This document shows, one piece after another, positions 1 through 8,900 of a stretch of DNA of 16,710 nt (positions within the stretch are counted from its first letter, which is position 1; every line of letters begins with the position of its first letter). Source of the stretch: JALHFZ01 sp964483085 (GTDB taxonomy: Bacteria; Synergistota; Synergistia; Synergistales; Aminobacteriaceae). The notes under the pieces were generated by a model. That model was given only the letters and a program-made list of their open reading frames with translations. It searched no databases and was not told the origin of the DNA. The stretch is taken from contig CAYZZX010000037.1 of the NCBI GenBank assembly GCA_964483085.1, forward strand, positions 1 through 16,710, read 5' to 3'. The position numbers were made by a program, and so were the translations under genes.

Positions 1-308
1 GAGGTCATGGGGTCCTGGAAGATCATGGAGATCTCCTTTCCCCGGATGCGGCGCATCTCCTCCTCCGACTTTTTCAGCAGGTCCTCCCCCCGGAAGAGGA
101 CCTCCCCTCCGGCGACCCTGCCGGGGGGGTCGATCAGGCCGAGAAGAGAGAAGCCCGTGACGGATTTTCCGCCCCCCGACTCCCCCACGATGCCCAGTAT
201 CTCCCCCTCCTTCAGGGTAAAGTCCACGCCGTCCACCGCTTTCACGGTGCCCCGGAAGAGCTCGAAACAGGTCTTGAGATTTTTCACTTCCAGCAGATAT
301 TCAGCCAT
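1..308 (-). CDS. dppD: Peptide ABC transporter ATP-binding protein, N-terminal part (DppD-like)
   Basis: The reading frame begins with ATG at 308 and leaves the window after 102 codons, so only the N-terminal third is present. Visible are the Walker A motif GESGGGKS (residues 42-49) and a Q-loop MIFQDPMT (95-102), which together with the order of neighbours identify an oligopeptide/dipeptide importer ATPase of the DppD/OppD type. It would energise import through the DppB-DppC channel encoded just upstream. The start is supported by a GGAGG ribosome site ending five bases before the ATG, in the 9-base gap after dppC. A DppF-type second ATPase and a periplasmic binding protein would be expected further left but cannot be seen. 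The substrate is not readable from the sequence; dipeptides, oligopeptides or nickel are all possible for the family. Confidence 0.92.
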   Translation of the reverse strand, partial: MAEYLLEVKNLKTCFELFRGTVKAVDGVDFTLKEGEILGIVGESGGGKSVTGFSLLGLIDPPGRVAGGEVLFRGEDLLKKSEEEMRRIRGKEISMIFQDPMT

Positions 309-317
309 GGCGACCTC

Positions 318-1202
318 CTACTTCAGCCGGGGATTGAATTCATCCCGGAGAAAATCTCCGAGAAGATTGATCCCGAAGACGAGCAGCATGATGAACATGC
401 CCGGAAAGACGGAGGACCACCAGAGTCCGCTGAAGAGGACGTCGTAGCCGTTCTTGACCAGCAGCCCCAGGGAGGGCTTCGTGACGGGGACCCCCACGCC
501 GAGGTAGCTCAGAGTGGCTTCCGTGAGGATGACCGTACCCACCTGGATCGTGGCGATGACGATCAGGGGGGTCAGAATGTTCGGCAGCACATGGCGGAAG
601 ATGACGGGAAAGGGAGAGAGGCCGATGAGCTTCGCCGCGTCGATATACTCCTTCTTTTTCTCCACGAGGACGGAGCTCCGCACCGTCCGGGCGTAGAGCA
701 CCCATCCCACGATGGTCAGGGCGAAGACGAGCTTGCCGAACCCCCGTCCGAAGGCGGCCATGATGAAGAGGGCCACCAGCATGGCCGGAAAGGAGAGCTG
801 GACGTCCACGAGGCGCATCAGAAGGCTGTCCAGCCTTCCGCCGAAGTACCCCGCCACGAGGCCGAGGAAGGTCCCGATCACGCAGGAGAGCAGCACCACG
901 ATCAGGCCGATCCCCATGGAGATCCTGCTGCCGTAGACCATGGCGCTCAGCAGATCCCGCCCCTGCTCGTCCGTCCCCAGGGGAAAGGCCGCCTCTCCGC
1001 CGTCCATCCACATGGGGGGCTTGTAGGCGTCCATGAGGTCGAGGCTTCCGATGTCGTAGGGGTTCTGGGGGGTGAAGAAGGGGCCGATCAGCACCATGAC
1101 CAGAAAGAAAATTACGATCACAAGCCCGATGATGGCGCCGGGATTTCGCAGAAAATTATGAAATAATTCGCTTCGGAAAAAAGTTCTGATTTTATTTTTC
1201 AT
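318..1202 (-). CDS. dppC: Peptide ABC transporter permease, DppC type
   Basis: This 294-residue inner-membrane permease is a usual length for the DppC/OppC family. A cytoplasmic N-terminus leads into a first membrane helix (about 23-40). The family signature FPLGTDEQGRDLLS (73-86) precedes the transport domain. The EAA loop, EYIDAAKLIGLSPFPVIFRH (185-204), docks the ATPase. The C-terminal INLLGDFLRDEFNPRLK is also typical of the family. It starts 4 bases after dppB stops, and its ribosome site (GAGGTGA) overlaps the dppB stop codon, which suggests translational coupling. It should pair with DppB to form the channel, with DppD as ATPase. Ligand specificity comes from a binding protein not present here, so dipeptide transport is a family-level inference. 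Confidence 0.95.
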   Translation of the reverse strand: MKNKIRTFFRSELFHNFLRNPGAIIGLVIVIFFLVMVLIGPFFTPQNPYDIGSLDLMDAYKPPMWMDGGEAAFPLGTDEQGRDLLSAMVYGSRISMGIGLIVVLLSCVIGTFLGLVAGYFGGRLDSLLMRLVDVQLSFPAMLVALFIMAAFGRGFGKLVFALTIVGWVLYARTVRSSVLVEKKKEYIDAAKLIGLSPFPVIFRHVLPNILTPLIVIATIQVGTVILTEATLSYLGVGVPVTKPSLGLLVKNGYDVLFSGLWWSSVFPGMFIMLLVFGINLLGDFLRDEFNPRLK

Positions 1203-1206
1203 CCCG

Positions 1207-2172
1207 TCACCTCAGGTCGATCCGGGGGTCTATGAGGGTATAGACAATATCCACCATAAAGTTGATGAAGACGAACATGGCCGCGACGATCATGAGATAG
1301 GCCACGATCACGGGCCGATCCGACGTGTTGATTGAGTCCACCAGCAGCTTGCCCATTCCCGGCCAGGCGAAGATGGTCTCCGTGACGGTGGCGAAGGCGA
1401 TGAGGGTGCCGATCTGAATGCCGAAGACGGTCACCACCGGGACGAGGGCGTTCTTCAGGGCGTGCCGGAAGAGCAGATTTTTCCATGAGACCCCCTTGGC
1501 CCGGGCGAACTTGATGAAGTCCTGGCGCATGACCTCCATGATCTGGGCCCGGATGAGACGGATGAGCATCGCCAGAGTTCCCATGGCCAGAGTGACCGCC
1601 GGAAGGATGATGTGCCGGAAGCCGTCCCAGGTGAGAAAGGCGAAGGGGATTCCGAAGAGTGTGGCCGTCTCTCCTCGTCCCGAGGAGGGGAGAAGGCCTT
1701 TTTCCACGGCGAAGTAGAAGATGAAGAGAATTCCCAGCCAGAAGGAGGGAAGGGATATGCCCAGAAGGGACCCCCCCATGATTATCCGGCTCAGGGGGTT
1801 GTTCGGCCATGCTCCGGCGAAGACTCCGCAGGGAAGGGCTACGGTCAGGGAGATCAGGATGGAGAAGAAGACGAGCTCCAGGGTGGCGGGCATCCGCTCC
1901 ACGATCAGGGTCAGGGCGGGGCGCTTGAAGATGTAGGAGATACCGAGGTCCCCCTGCAGAAGGTTACCGAGGAAGACTCTGTACTGCACCCACAGGGGCT
2001 GGTCGAGGCCGAGGGCGATTCGAGCCTCGGCGATCTGGGCGTCCGTCGCCGTGGGGGGCACGATCATGAGCACCGGATCCCCCGTGAAGCTCATGACGAC
2101 GAAGACGATGAAGGAGACGGCGAAGAGGACGGCGATCATCTGAAAAATCCGCTTTATCAGGTATTTAAGCAT
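1207..2172 (-). CDS. dppB: Peptide ABC transporter permease, DppB type
   Basis: This 321-residue permease has the classic DppB start, MLKYLIKRIFQMIAVLFAVS, in which a short cytoplasmic tip leads into the first membrane helix. GLDQPLWVQY (55-64) and GDLGIS (74-79) are conserved periplasmic-loop motifs of the family. The EAA loop DFIKFARAKGVSWKNLLFRH (218-237) contacts the ATPase. The C-terminus, LIDPRIDLR, is also typical. It lies 26 bases downstream of the M20 hydrolase and 4 bases upstream of dppC. The layout argues that imported peptides or peptide-like conjugates are the substrate of the co-transcribed hydrolase. Opp, nickel and glutathione importers share this fold and cannot be excluded. 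Confidence 0.95.
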   Translation of the reverse strand: MLKYLIKRIFQMIAVLFAVSFIVFVVMSFTGDPVLMIVPPTATDAQIAEARIALGLDQPLWVQYRVFLGNLLQGDLGISYIFKRPALTLIVERMPATLELVFFSILISLTVALPCGVFAGAWPNNPLSRIIMGGSLLGISLPSFWLGILFIFYFAVEKGLLPSSGRGETATLFGIPFAFLTWDGFRHIILPAVTLAMGTLAMLIRLIRAQIMEVMRQDFIKFARAKGVSWKNLLFRHALKNALVPVVTVFGIQIGTLIAFATVTETIFAWPGMGKLLVDSINTSDRPVIVAYLMIVAAMFVFINFMVDIVYTLIDPRIDLR

Positions 2173-2198
2173 TCAGATTCACCCTCGCGAGGGGGTTC

Positions 2199-3392
2199 TC
2201 AGCACTGGTTCGGCCGGACTTTTTCATCGAATTCCTTTGTGATTTGAAAGCGGAGCTCTTCGCTTGTCAGCACGTCAAGGGCCGTCATGGCCAGCCCCTT
2301 GGCGGCGAGGATCACTGCGTCATCCCCCCGGGGGCTGACCGCTGCCCTGCGGAAGGATTCGTGATGGGCCACCACTTCGCCGGGCTCGGCGATGGCGAGA
2401 TATTCATGAATGGCCGGCACAACCAAAGAGACGTTTCCGATGTCGGAGGACCCCACCTGGGCGGTGTAGTCGGGGTAGTTCATGGTGACCCCGAGGGGCT
2501 CCATGTTCGCCTTGAAGGCCTCCCCAAGAGTCATGCTCGGATACCGCTCGGCGTAGATGGGCGCTCCGGTGAGCTTGTATTCCGCTCCCGTCAGCAACGC
2601 CGCCGATCTGGCGATGCGGTCGAGGTCGTCGAAAATTTTGAGAAGGGTCTTTTTCTTTCCCGCCCGAACGGTGAAAGAAGCACTGGTGTACTCGGGGATG
2701 ACGTTGGATGCCGTGCCCCCTGCCGTGATGATCCCGTTGATCTTGCTCTCGTTTGTCCACGTCTGGCTGAGGGCGTCGATGCCGTGAAAGAGGGCTATCA
2801 GGGAGGAGAGGGCGTTGATGCCGTCCGACGGGCTCGACGAGTGGGCGGCCCGACCGAAGAACTCCGCCTCCACCTGCTGGGCGGCCAAACCGTGCCGGGC
2901 GATGAGGTTCTCGGAGGCCGGGTGGATCATGAGGGCGCAGGTAAAGCCGTCGAAGACCCCCGAGTCGGCCATGGGGATCTTACCCCCCGCAGTCTCCTCC
3001 GCCGGAGTGCCGAAGACGAAGACCTCGCCGGGGATGCCCCGGCTCTTCATGGTCTCTGAGAGGGCGATGGCCGCCCCCATGGCGCTTGCGGCGATGATGT
3101 TGTGCCCGCAGGCGTGCCCCACGCCGTCAAGGGCATCGTATTCGGAGAGAAAAGCGACCTTGACGCCGTTCGGACTGTTGGAAGGGGCGGCGGCCCGAAA
3201 GGCCGTCTCCATGCCGCAGAAGGGAAGCTCCACGGTAAATCCGTATTTTTCGAGGAGCTCCTTCTGCCATTGGGCGGCTTTGTGCTCCTGCCAGCCCAGT
3301 TCAGGATTGCCGTGGATATCGTGGCTGAGGGTGAGAAGCTCCTCCCGAAGTTTTTCTACTGTAGTCGCTATATCATCTTTTCTTGAGGGCAT
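2199..3392 (-). CDS. M20 family metallohydrolase (amidohydrolase / peptidase)
   Basis: The 397-residue product is a cytosolic, probably di-metal, M20-family hydrolase that would cleave an amide or peptide bond. Metal-site motifs are GHACGHN (92-98), PAEETAGGK with the catalytic Glu pair (130-138), an IHP motif (156-158), and a late His pair at 343-344. The dimerisation segment begins near FFGRAAHSS (178-186), and GSSDIGNVS (314-322) is also characteristic. It resembles the branch containing aminobenzoyl-glutamate hydrolase B and PM20D2-type dipeptidases more than aminoacylase, but that subgroup call is an impression. No signal peptide is visible. The start is set by GGAGG nine bases upstream of the ATG. 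Placement directly before dppBCD suggests that it processes what the importer brings in. The exact substrate is unknown. Confidence 0.9.
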   Translation of the reverse strand: MPSRKDDIATTVEKLREELLTLSHDIHGNPELGWQEHKAAQWQKELLEKYGFTVELPFCGMETAFRAAAPSNSPNGVKVAFLSEYDALDGVGHACGHNIIAASAMGAAIALSETMKSRGIPGEVFVFGTPAEETAGGKIPMADSGVFDGFTCALMIHPASENLIARHGLAAQQVEAEFFGRAAHSSSPSDGINALSSLIALFHGIDALSQTWTNESKINGIITAGGTASNVIPEYTSASFTVRAGKKKTLLKIFDDLDRIARSAALLTGAEYKLTGAPIYAERYPSMTLGEAFKANMEPLGVTMNYPDYTAQVGSSDIGNVSLVVPAIHEYLAIAEPGEVVAHHESFRRAAVSPRGDDAVILAAKGLAMTALDVLTSEELRFQITKEFDEKVRPNQC

Positions 3393-3438
3393 TTCTGAAC
3401 TTCCTCCCGGGTGTTCGGATTTTTTGGGATATTGTGTT

Positions 3439-4320
3439 TCAGGCCGCGAATCTGTCCGGCAAGGTGAGGGCGGCGGCCCCGATAGTGGCGGCGTCGTTGC
3501 CCAGAAGGCTGAGGCGGAGGTCGAGGACCTTCCGGAAAGGGGGGGCCAGGTAGTCGTTCACCCGAGGGCGGAGGAGGTCAAGAAAACCCTCGCCGCGGCT
3601 CAGTCCTCCGCCGAGGATCACCGCCTGAGGGTCGAAGAGGTGTATTGTCGAGGCAATTCCCTTGGCGAGATGGTCGAGCCACCGGTTCCAGAGGGATGCG
3701 ATCTCGGGGTCGGCCCGTTTCGACCAGAGGTACTTCAGGTCGGGCTGCAGTCCCATGGCCTCTGCCTGCCGTTCAAGGGCGTCCGCTCCGCTGATTCCCT
3801 CAAGATGGCCGAAGGAGCCGCATCCGCAGGGTTCAGCCGTTCCCACGACGAGATGCCCCGGCTCTCCCGCCATGCCGTGGTGCCCCCGGAGGATCCGGCC
3901 GTTCACCACGATTCCTCCGCCGATGCCCGTGCCGAGGGTGAAGAGGATGAAGTCCGTCATGCCCGCAGCCGCCCCCTGCCACCCCTCACCGAGGGCATGG
4001 CAATTGGCGTCGTTATCGATCTCCACCCGGGAGCCGATCTTTGCCGTGAGGATTTTTTTCACCGGGAGGCCGCTCCATCCGGGAAAGTTGGGCATCTGAA
4101 GGGCGACGTTGCGCCCCGAGTCAAGCATACCGGGAATGCCCACCCCCACGGGGCAGTCCTTCCCGGCACCGAGATTTTTGGCAAGGAGGGCGATTTTTCC
4201 GAGGACGGCGTCGGGCTCGCGGATGTCCGTCTGTTCGGAGATGCGGTCAAGTATGAGGCCGTCCTCCACGAGGGCCGCTGCGATCTTGTGCCCTCCGAGG
4301 TCCACTCCGATGGCCTTCAT
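3439..4320 (-). CDS. ROK family sugar kinase (glucokinase-like)
   Basis: This is a 293-residue ROK kinase that would phosphorylate a hexose or amino-sugar with ATP in the cytosol. The N-terminal phosphate loop reads DLGGHKI (7-13), the catalytic region is DNDAN (102-106, with Asp104 as the likely base), and the second phosphate motif is TLGTGIGGGIV (128-138). The structural metal site is EPGH (153-156) followed by CGCGSFGHLE (165-174), and the adenosine region contains LGGGLS (236-241). Two positions differ from the commonest family pattern: His11 replaces the usual Thr of GGTK, and His172 stands where the third Cys of CxCGxxGCxE normally is. The fold and catalytic Asp remain intact, so an active kinase is likely. 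The gene follows pssA by 4 bases. Sugar specificity cannot be told from sequence. Confidence 0.88.
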   Translation of the reverse strand: MKAIGVDLGGHKIAAALVEDGLILDRISEQTDIREPDAVLGKIALLAKNLGAGKDCPVGVGIPGMLDSGRNVALQMPNFPGWSGLPVKKILTAKIGSRVEIDNDANCHALGEGWQGAAAGMTDFILFTLGTGIGGGIVVNGRILRGHHGMAGEPGHLVVGTAEPCGCGSFGHLEGISGADALERQAEAMGLQPDLKYLWSKRADPEIASLWNRWLDHLAKGIASTIHLFDPQAVILGGGLSRGEGFLDLLRPRVNDYLAPPFRKVLDLRLSLLGNDAATIGAAALTLPDRFAA

Positions 4321-4324
4321 GGCG

Positions 4325-5107
4325 CTACTTTTCTTCGGCCCGTTTCAGAGCGGAATGCTTGTGGATCATCGGGCCCGTGAGGACATAGCCGATGCAGCCG
4401 AGGGCAAGAATAAGGGCGATCACTGCTGCGTAGGTCTCGCTGAGAACCCACAGTAGAAGGACGACGATGGCCGCGGGAGCGAAGTATTTAATTTTGTTCG
4501 ATGGTTTGGGATAGCGGAGATTAGAGAGCTGGAGGATGAGCATAAGAAGAATAAAAAACTGGAAGAAGACGGAGACCGGGCCATTGACGAGAAGGTGGTC
4601 ATCGGGAGTGAGGATCTGAGCAGCAAAGGCGACCAGGGCGATCCACGAGGAGTTGACGGTGATGGGGAGGCCGATGAAGCCCCCCTGCCCTCGAAGGGGG
4701 TCTATGATGCGGAATTTGGAGAGGCGCAGAGCCCCCGAAAAGACGATCAGGGTGGGCAGTGCCGTCCGCCAGAAGGGGCTTGGGCCGTGGAGAAGCATGG
4801 CGTAAAGGAGCACCGCCGGAGCCGCTCCGAAGGCGGTGAAGTCGACGAAGGTATCCAGTTCGGCCCCTAAATCTGTCGACCCCTTCAGCCACCGGGCGAG
4901 GTTGCCGTCCAGGCCGTCGAGAATGAGGGCGATCATGATGTACTGGGCGGAGCGGGCCAGCAGAGAAGGGATGTCCAGCCGCATGGCCTCAAGGGTGGAG
5001 AGTATGCTTGCGAGACCGAAGAAAAGGGCTGACAGAGTCACCGCAGAAGGGACGATCCTCCTCCAGTTGGCCAGAATGCGCGGGCGCGGGATGCTCCTTC
5101 GCTTCAT
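4325..5107 (-). CDS. pssA: CDP-diacylglycerol--serine O-phosphatidyltransferase
   Basis: PssA joins CDP-diacylglycerol and serine to make phosphatidylserine at the inner membrane. The 260-residue product carries a complete CDP-alcohol phosphatidyltransferase signature, with Asp64, Asp67, Gly68, Ala71, Arg72, Gly81, Asp85 and Asp89 in the spacing D-x2-DG-x2-AR-x8-G-x3-D-x3-D. GLPITVNS after the core and several hydrophobic helices fit the PssA type II family. The frame is open further upstream, to 5341, but that part lies inside psd in another frame. The ATG at 5107 overlaps the psd stop as ATGA and has a GAGGAG-rich ribosome region, so it is the real start. Psd, the next enzyme in the pathway, is encoded immediately upstream, which makes serine rather than glycerol phosphate or inositol the likely acceptor. 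Confidence 0.93.
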   Translation of the reverse strand: MKRRSIPRPRILANWRRIVPSAVTLSALFFGLASILSTLEAMRLDIPSLLARSAQYIMIALILDGLDGNLARWLKGSTDLGAELDTFVDFTAFGAAPAVLLYAMLLHGPSPFWRTALPTLIVFSGALRLSKFRIIDPLRGQGGFIGLPITVNSSWIALVAFAAQILTPDDHLLVNGPVSVFFQFFILLMLILQLSNLRYPKPSNKIKYFAPAAIVVLLLWVLSETYAAVIALILALGCIGYVLTGPMIHKHSALKRAEEK

Positions 5108-5790
5108 TGCCCTCTCTTCTCCTCGGGTATAATCCGGGCGATGATGGTCTCGCCTGCAGTCACCTGGTCTCCCAGGGAGGCGACGATCTCGATGTCCCCC
5201 TTGGGGAAATACATGTCGAGGCGGGAGCCGAACTTCATCATGCCGAAGTCCTTGCCCCGCTCCACCACTTCCATCTTGTCGGGGCGCAGCCAGTAGACCA
5301 CTCTGCGGCAGACGGGCCCCACGATCTGGCGGATGAGGCACGAGGTTCCCTCTCCCCGGACGAGGATGGCGTTGTGCTGGTTGAAGTCGGAGGATTTTTC
5401 GTCAAAGGTGAAGAAGCGTTTTCCCGGAAAATATCCCAGAAAGGTGGAGTAGCCGCCGATGGGAAAGCGGTTTACGTGGACGTCGAAGAGGCTTAAAAAG
5501 ATACTGATCCGTACGGTATCCCTTTTCAGGTAGTCTTTTTCGTACATCTCAGTGATTTTCGCCAGCTTGCCGCTTGCGGCGGCCACGACGATCCCCGGCT
5601 CCCGGGGGGTCACCATATCGGGGTCCCGGAAGAAGAACAGCATATACCCTATCCCCGCGGTGGCGAGAAGACCGCCGCTCACAAGGGCAGCGAAGTTGGA
5701 TATTCCCAGAAGGCGCAGCAGCAGATACAGAACCGCACCGGCCGCAACGGATCCGAGGAGAAAGGGTTTTACCTCAGGTCTGAATTTCAT
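5104..5790 (-). CDS. psd: Phosphatidylserine decarboxylase proenzyme, short (PSD-A) form
   Basis: Psd decarboxylates phosphatidylserine to phosphatidylethanolamine. At 228 residues it matches the short form found in many bacteria and archaea, not the roughly 320-residue E. coli form. Two N-terminal hydrophobic stretches (about 10-28 and 34-54) anchor it in the membrane. FLSLFDVHVNR (98-108) is the conserved catalytic segment. The self-cleavage site is the Gly188-Ser189 pair in MKFGSRLD, where Ser189 becomes the pyruvoyl group. The C-terminal GDQVTAGETII is typical. The ATG at 5790 is preceded by GAGGAG about ten bases upstream. It is the first gene after a strong promoter and overlaps pssA by four bases, so the decarboxylase precedes the synthase in the operon. 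Confidence 0.94.
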   Translation of the reverse strand: MKFRPEVKPFLLGSVAAGAVLYLLLRLLGISNFAALVSGGLLATAGIGYMLFFFRDPDMVTPREPGIVVAAASGKLAKITEMYEKDYLKRDTVRISIFLSLFDVHVNRFPIGGYSTFLGYFPGKRFFTFDEKSSDFNQHNAILVRGEGTSCLIRQIVGPVCRRVVYWLRPDKMEVVERGKDFGMMKFGSRLDMYFPKGDIEIVASLGDQVTAGETIIARIIPEEKRGQ

Positions 5791-5827
5791 AAGAATCTCT
5801 CCTCACATTTTATGTCGTTGTCGAACT

Positions 5828-5856
5828 ATTATACCCCACCCGTTGACTGAGGTCAC
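5828..5856 (-). promoter_or_regulatory. Predicted sigma-70-type promoter for psd-pssA-ROK-M20-dppBCD
   Basis: On the minus strand a perfect TATAAT -10 (5828-5833) follows a GTGACC -35 (5851-5856, four of six consensus bases) with the ideal 17-base spacer. Transcription would begin near 5821, about 30 bases before the psd start. No further promoter of similar quality was seen in the short gaps downstream, so it may drive the whole seven-gene run. Confidence 0.72.
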
Positions 5857-5872
5857 CAGAAAATCTGCTGAT

Positions 5873-5912
5873 CAGAAAGAAATAAGCCCTTCCGGAGGAG
5901 TTCCAGAGGGGC
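5873..5912 (-). terminator. Intrinsic terminator after the AsmA/TamB-like gene
   Basis: Bases 5886-5912, read on the minus strand, form an 11-base stem with one C-A mismatch, one G-T wobble and a five-base ACTCC loop. A T-rich tail, TTATTTCTTTCTG (5885-5873), follows. It lies about 30 bases beyond the stop codon of the 1200-residue gene and just before the psd promoter, so it insulates the two units. Confidence 0.68.
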
Positions 5913-5925
5913 GTTTCTGAAAGAC

Positions 5926-5940
5926 GGCCGTTTTCCGGCC
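5926..5940 (-). other. Small GC hairpin directly after the stop codon
   Basis: Read on the minus strand, GGCCG-GAAAA-CGGCC forms a perfect five-base stem that starts immediately after the TGA at 5941. The following bases, GTCTTTC, are too poor in T for a convincing terminator on its own. It may assist the stronger hairpin downstream or protect the transcript end. Confidence 0.4.
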
Positions 5941-8900
5941 TCACGGAAGGGAATCCTCGGTCTCTCCGGGGCGGATAATCTGCTTCATGATGTTCTCCAG
6001 AAGCTGCTTCTTGACCTGGTCCTCCGTGCTTGCTCCCGTATCCTTCCCCTCGCCGGTGGGGATCTCCACCGAGATCTTGATCTTCGTCTCGCCGTTGTTC
6101 GACTGGCCCGAGCGGGGGATTTTGGCCGGCATCTTGTTGCTTTTCACCTTCAGTTCCGTGAGGGCGGGGGATTCCCAGCTCCCCTTGAGATTGAAGGTGG
6201 TCTCCCGGAAGTCCCGTACGGACATTCCGCCAAGAAGCCCCGTGAGGAAGTTTGCCAGAAACTGTGGGTCCGTGAGGGGGTTGCCGTCGATGGAGATGAT
6301 CCCCTGGAGGGCGCCGAGGAAGGCGTTGAGTGCCCGGATGTTGATATCCCCGAGGCATTTCAGATCGAGGGGGGCCTCATTCCATCCGAGGGAACCGCTG
6401 GCGGAGAAGTAGCGGTAGACGTCGTTTCCCGGAGGAGCGGAGATCCTGCTTCCCGGAAGAAGGAAGATGTTCCGTCCGTCCACGTTGAAGCTGGCCAGTA
6501 CGGAGGTGAAGGGGATTTCACCGCTCGGTGAGACGGATGTGATGGCCTCGAACCCCTTTACGACCCCTTCCTGAGCCGAAAGCTGCCCGCTGCCGAAGAC
6601 GAGCCCCACCATGCCCCCTGTGCCGCTTCCTCTCATGGTGAGGTTGGCCGTGCCGGTCACGGTCCCCTCACCGTCGAGCATCGGGGTCGTGACGCTCTCA
6701 AGGTTGAACCCCTTTACCTCGAGATTTCCTTCCCACCGCATGGTGGCGGGGTCCACCGTTCCGGAGAGGTCGGCCCCTCCTCCGTAGTAGACCGCCTTTC
6801 CTCCCGTGACGGTCATCAGGTTGTCCTTCCAGAGAAAGGGAATTCTCACGTCTGTGGCCTCGGTGCGGTAGAAGCCCACCTTTCCGGAGGAGATCGTCCC
6901 CTCCGCCGTGACACCCTCCTTCCCCAACCGGCCCTTCGCCTCAAAATCAGCCTCGCCCCGGAGTATCCCCGCCGCCTGGCTTGAATATCCTGCGGCAGTG
7001 GCGGCGATGTCGATTTTTTTGCTGGTTTTGATCGAGAAGGCCGCGCCGTCGTCCGTGGGCTCAAGCTCCCCCGCCAGGGCTAGGCTGCTCGAACCGAGAA
7101 GCCCCTCCAGAGAGAAGGCGAAGCGGTCCTGTCCCTTCGGTTTGAGGGTGACTTTCATATCCTCCAGAAGGATTCCGTGAAGAGTGACGAGAGGAGAAGT
7201 TCCCGAGAAAATAAGAGTCTGTTTTCCTCCCAGAGTTCCCGTAAGGGAGATCTCACCGTCCATGCTTCCGCCGAGGGGTGCGCCCGGAAAGAAGGTCGCG
7301 GCAAGGGTTCGGAGGTCCAGCTCCTTTCCGGAGGCTTTCATGTTCACCGAACCGCCCTTTTCCAGATTCACGGAACCGCTGGCGCTGAGAAGGGATTTTC
7401 CGAAGCGGGCGGAAAACTCCTCGATCTTTAGAGTCGGCAGGGTCCCTTCCGCCCTGAGGCGGAGATCTTCGAGGGTTGCTTCCTCAAGAGAGAGGGAGGG
7501 GGCGGCGAGGGCGAGGGAGATCTTCGGCGAGTCAGCTCTCCCCATAAGGGAGAACTCCCCCGAGATGGTTCCCTTTCCCTTCGCCAGCTCCGCTCCTCCG
7601 AGGCCTCCGAGAGCGGCAAGGGACAGACTCGATATTTTCCCCCGGAGATCAAGGGAGGGAGCGCCCGAGAGAGTCACCTCTCCTCCGAGGCTCACCTGGC
7701 CGCCGAAAAGAGAGGCCGATCCGTCGGAGAGGAGAAGCTTGTTTCCGGCGTACTTTCCGTTGAGGGCCACCTTCCGGAGGGGGAGAAGGGGCGAGAGGGG
7801 GGTATCCTTTCCCCTGAGCTGGAAGGACGCCGCGGGTTTCGCCAGGGGGCCGGAGAGGCTCCACTGAAGATCGAAGGTGCCTTTTCCATCGAGGCCGCTG
7901 CCTTTTGAAAGTAGGGATTCAAGAAAGGAGGCGGAAATATTCTTGCCCGTGCCGGTGAAATTGATCCCCGGCTCTTTGCTGTCGAGGGCGGAAACTTTTC
8001 CGCTGCCCGAGAGCTCCCCTCCTCCGGGGATCTTCACGCTGAGAGATGAAAAATCGAGGGTTTTTTCATTTCCTGCAAAGGCCACGGAGAGGCTCTCTCC
8101 CCGCGTGCCGAGGAGGGCGAATTTCGGTGCCTTGAGAAAGCCGATGAGCTGCAGTTCTCCTCCTTCGGAGAGGAGGATCTTGCCATCTGCCGTCCCCATC
8201 CCCTCGAGGGAGAGGCCGGGCCCGTAGACCGCTCCGGCTCTCTTCAGATCAAGAGCTTCGGAGCGCAGAAGAAAACGAAGTCCCTTGCCGTCCGGATCGC
8301 TCCCTCCGTCCACGGTCAGCGGAGAGCCCTGCCACCGGCTCGTGGCCTGAAGGACAAAACGCTCGCTCTCTTCGAGGTCGACAGTCCCCTTCACTTCCGT
8401 CACAGGTATGCTGGTCACGAGGATGTCGGAAGCGCTGAATCTCACCGGACCCGACAGCCTGTCCAGAGGGCCTGCCAGGGAAACGTTCAGAGTTGAAAGA
8501 GTGCCTTCCGCGGAGGAGAGCCAGGGAAAAAAGTCCGTCCATTCCTCAAAGCGAACATTTTTGAGGAAGAGATTCATCTCCGCCTGAGGGTTTTCGCCGA
8601 AGAAAAAGGAGAGGTTTCCCCTGACAGGAGAGGAAAAGACAGTGGCCTCCTGGGGGTCGAGGGTTAATTTTCCACCGTCGGCGGACCAGAAGAATGTTCC
8701 ATCCGTTTCAAGGCCGCTGATGTTTCCCTCCGTGAGGGTTCCTTCCCCTGAGAGCAGCAGGCTTCCTCCCGGGCGGCTGAGAAATACAGTAGAAGAGAGT
8801 GTCCCCTCCACTCCGGAGGGGAGGGCGACGAGAGGCGCGATCTGCTGAAGGGAGAGTTTCTCAAGGTTTCCCTCGAGAGTGACCTCAGGGGAGAGAGAGC

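Noticed and set aside
1612..2247. Long open frames opposite dppB, dppC, M20, ROK and the AsmA/TamB-like gene
   Set aside because: They are by-products of GC-rich codon use; their translations are low-complexity (Gly/Glu/Arg- or Ser/Pro/Arg-rich) and lack motifs.
5108..5341. Longer N-terminus for pssA
   Set aside because: The open frame continues into psd but encodes no PssA-like sequence; ATG at 5107 overlaps the psd stop and begins a typical PssA N-terminus.
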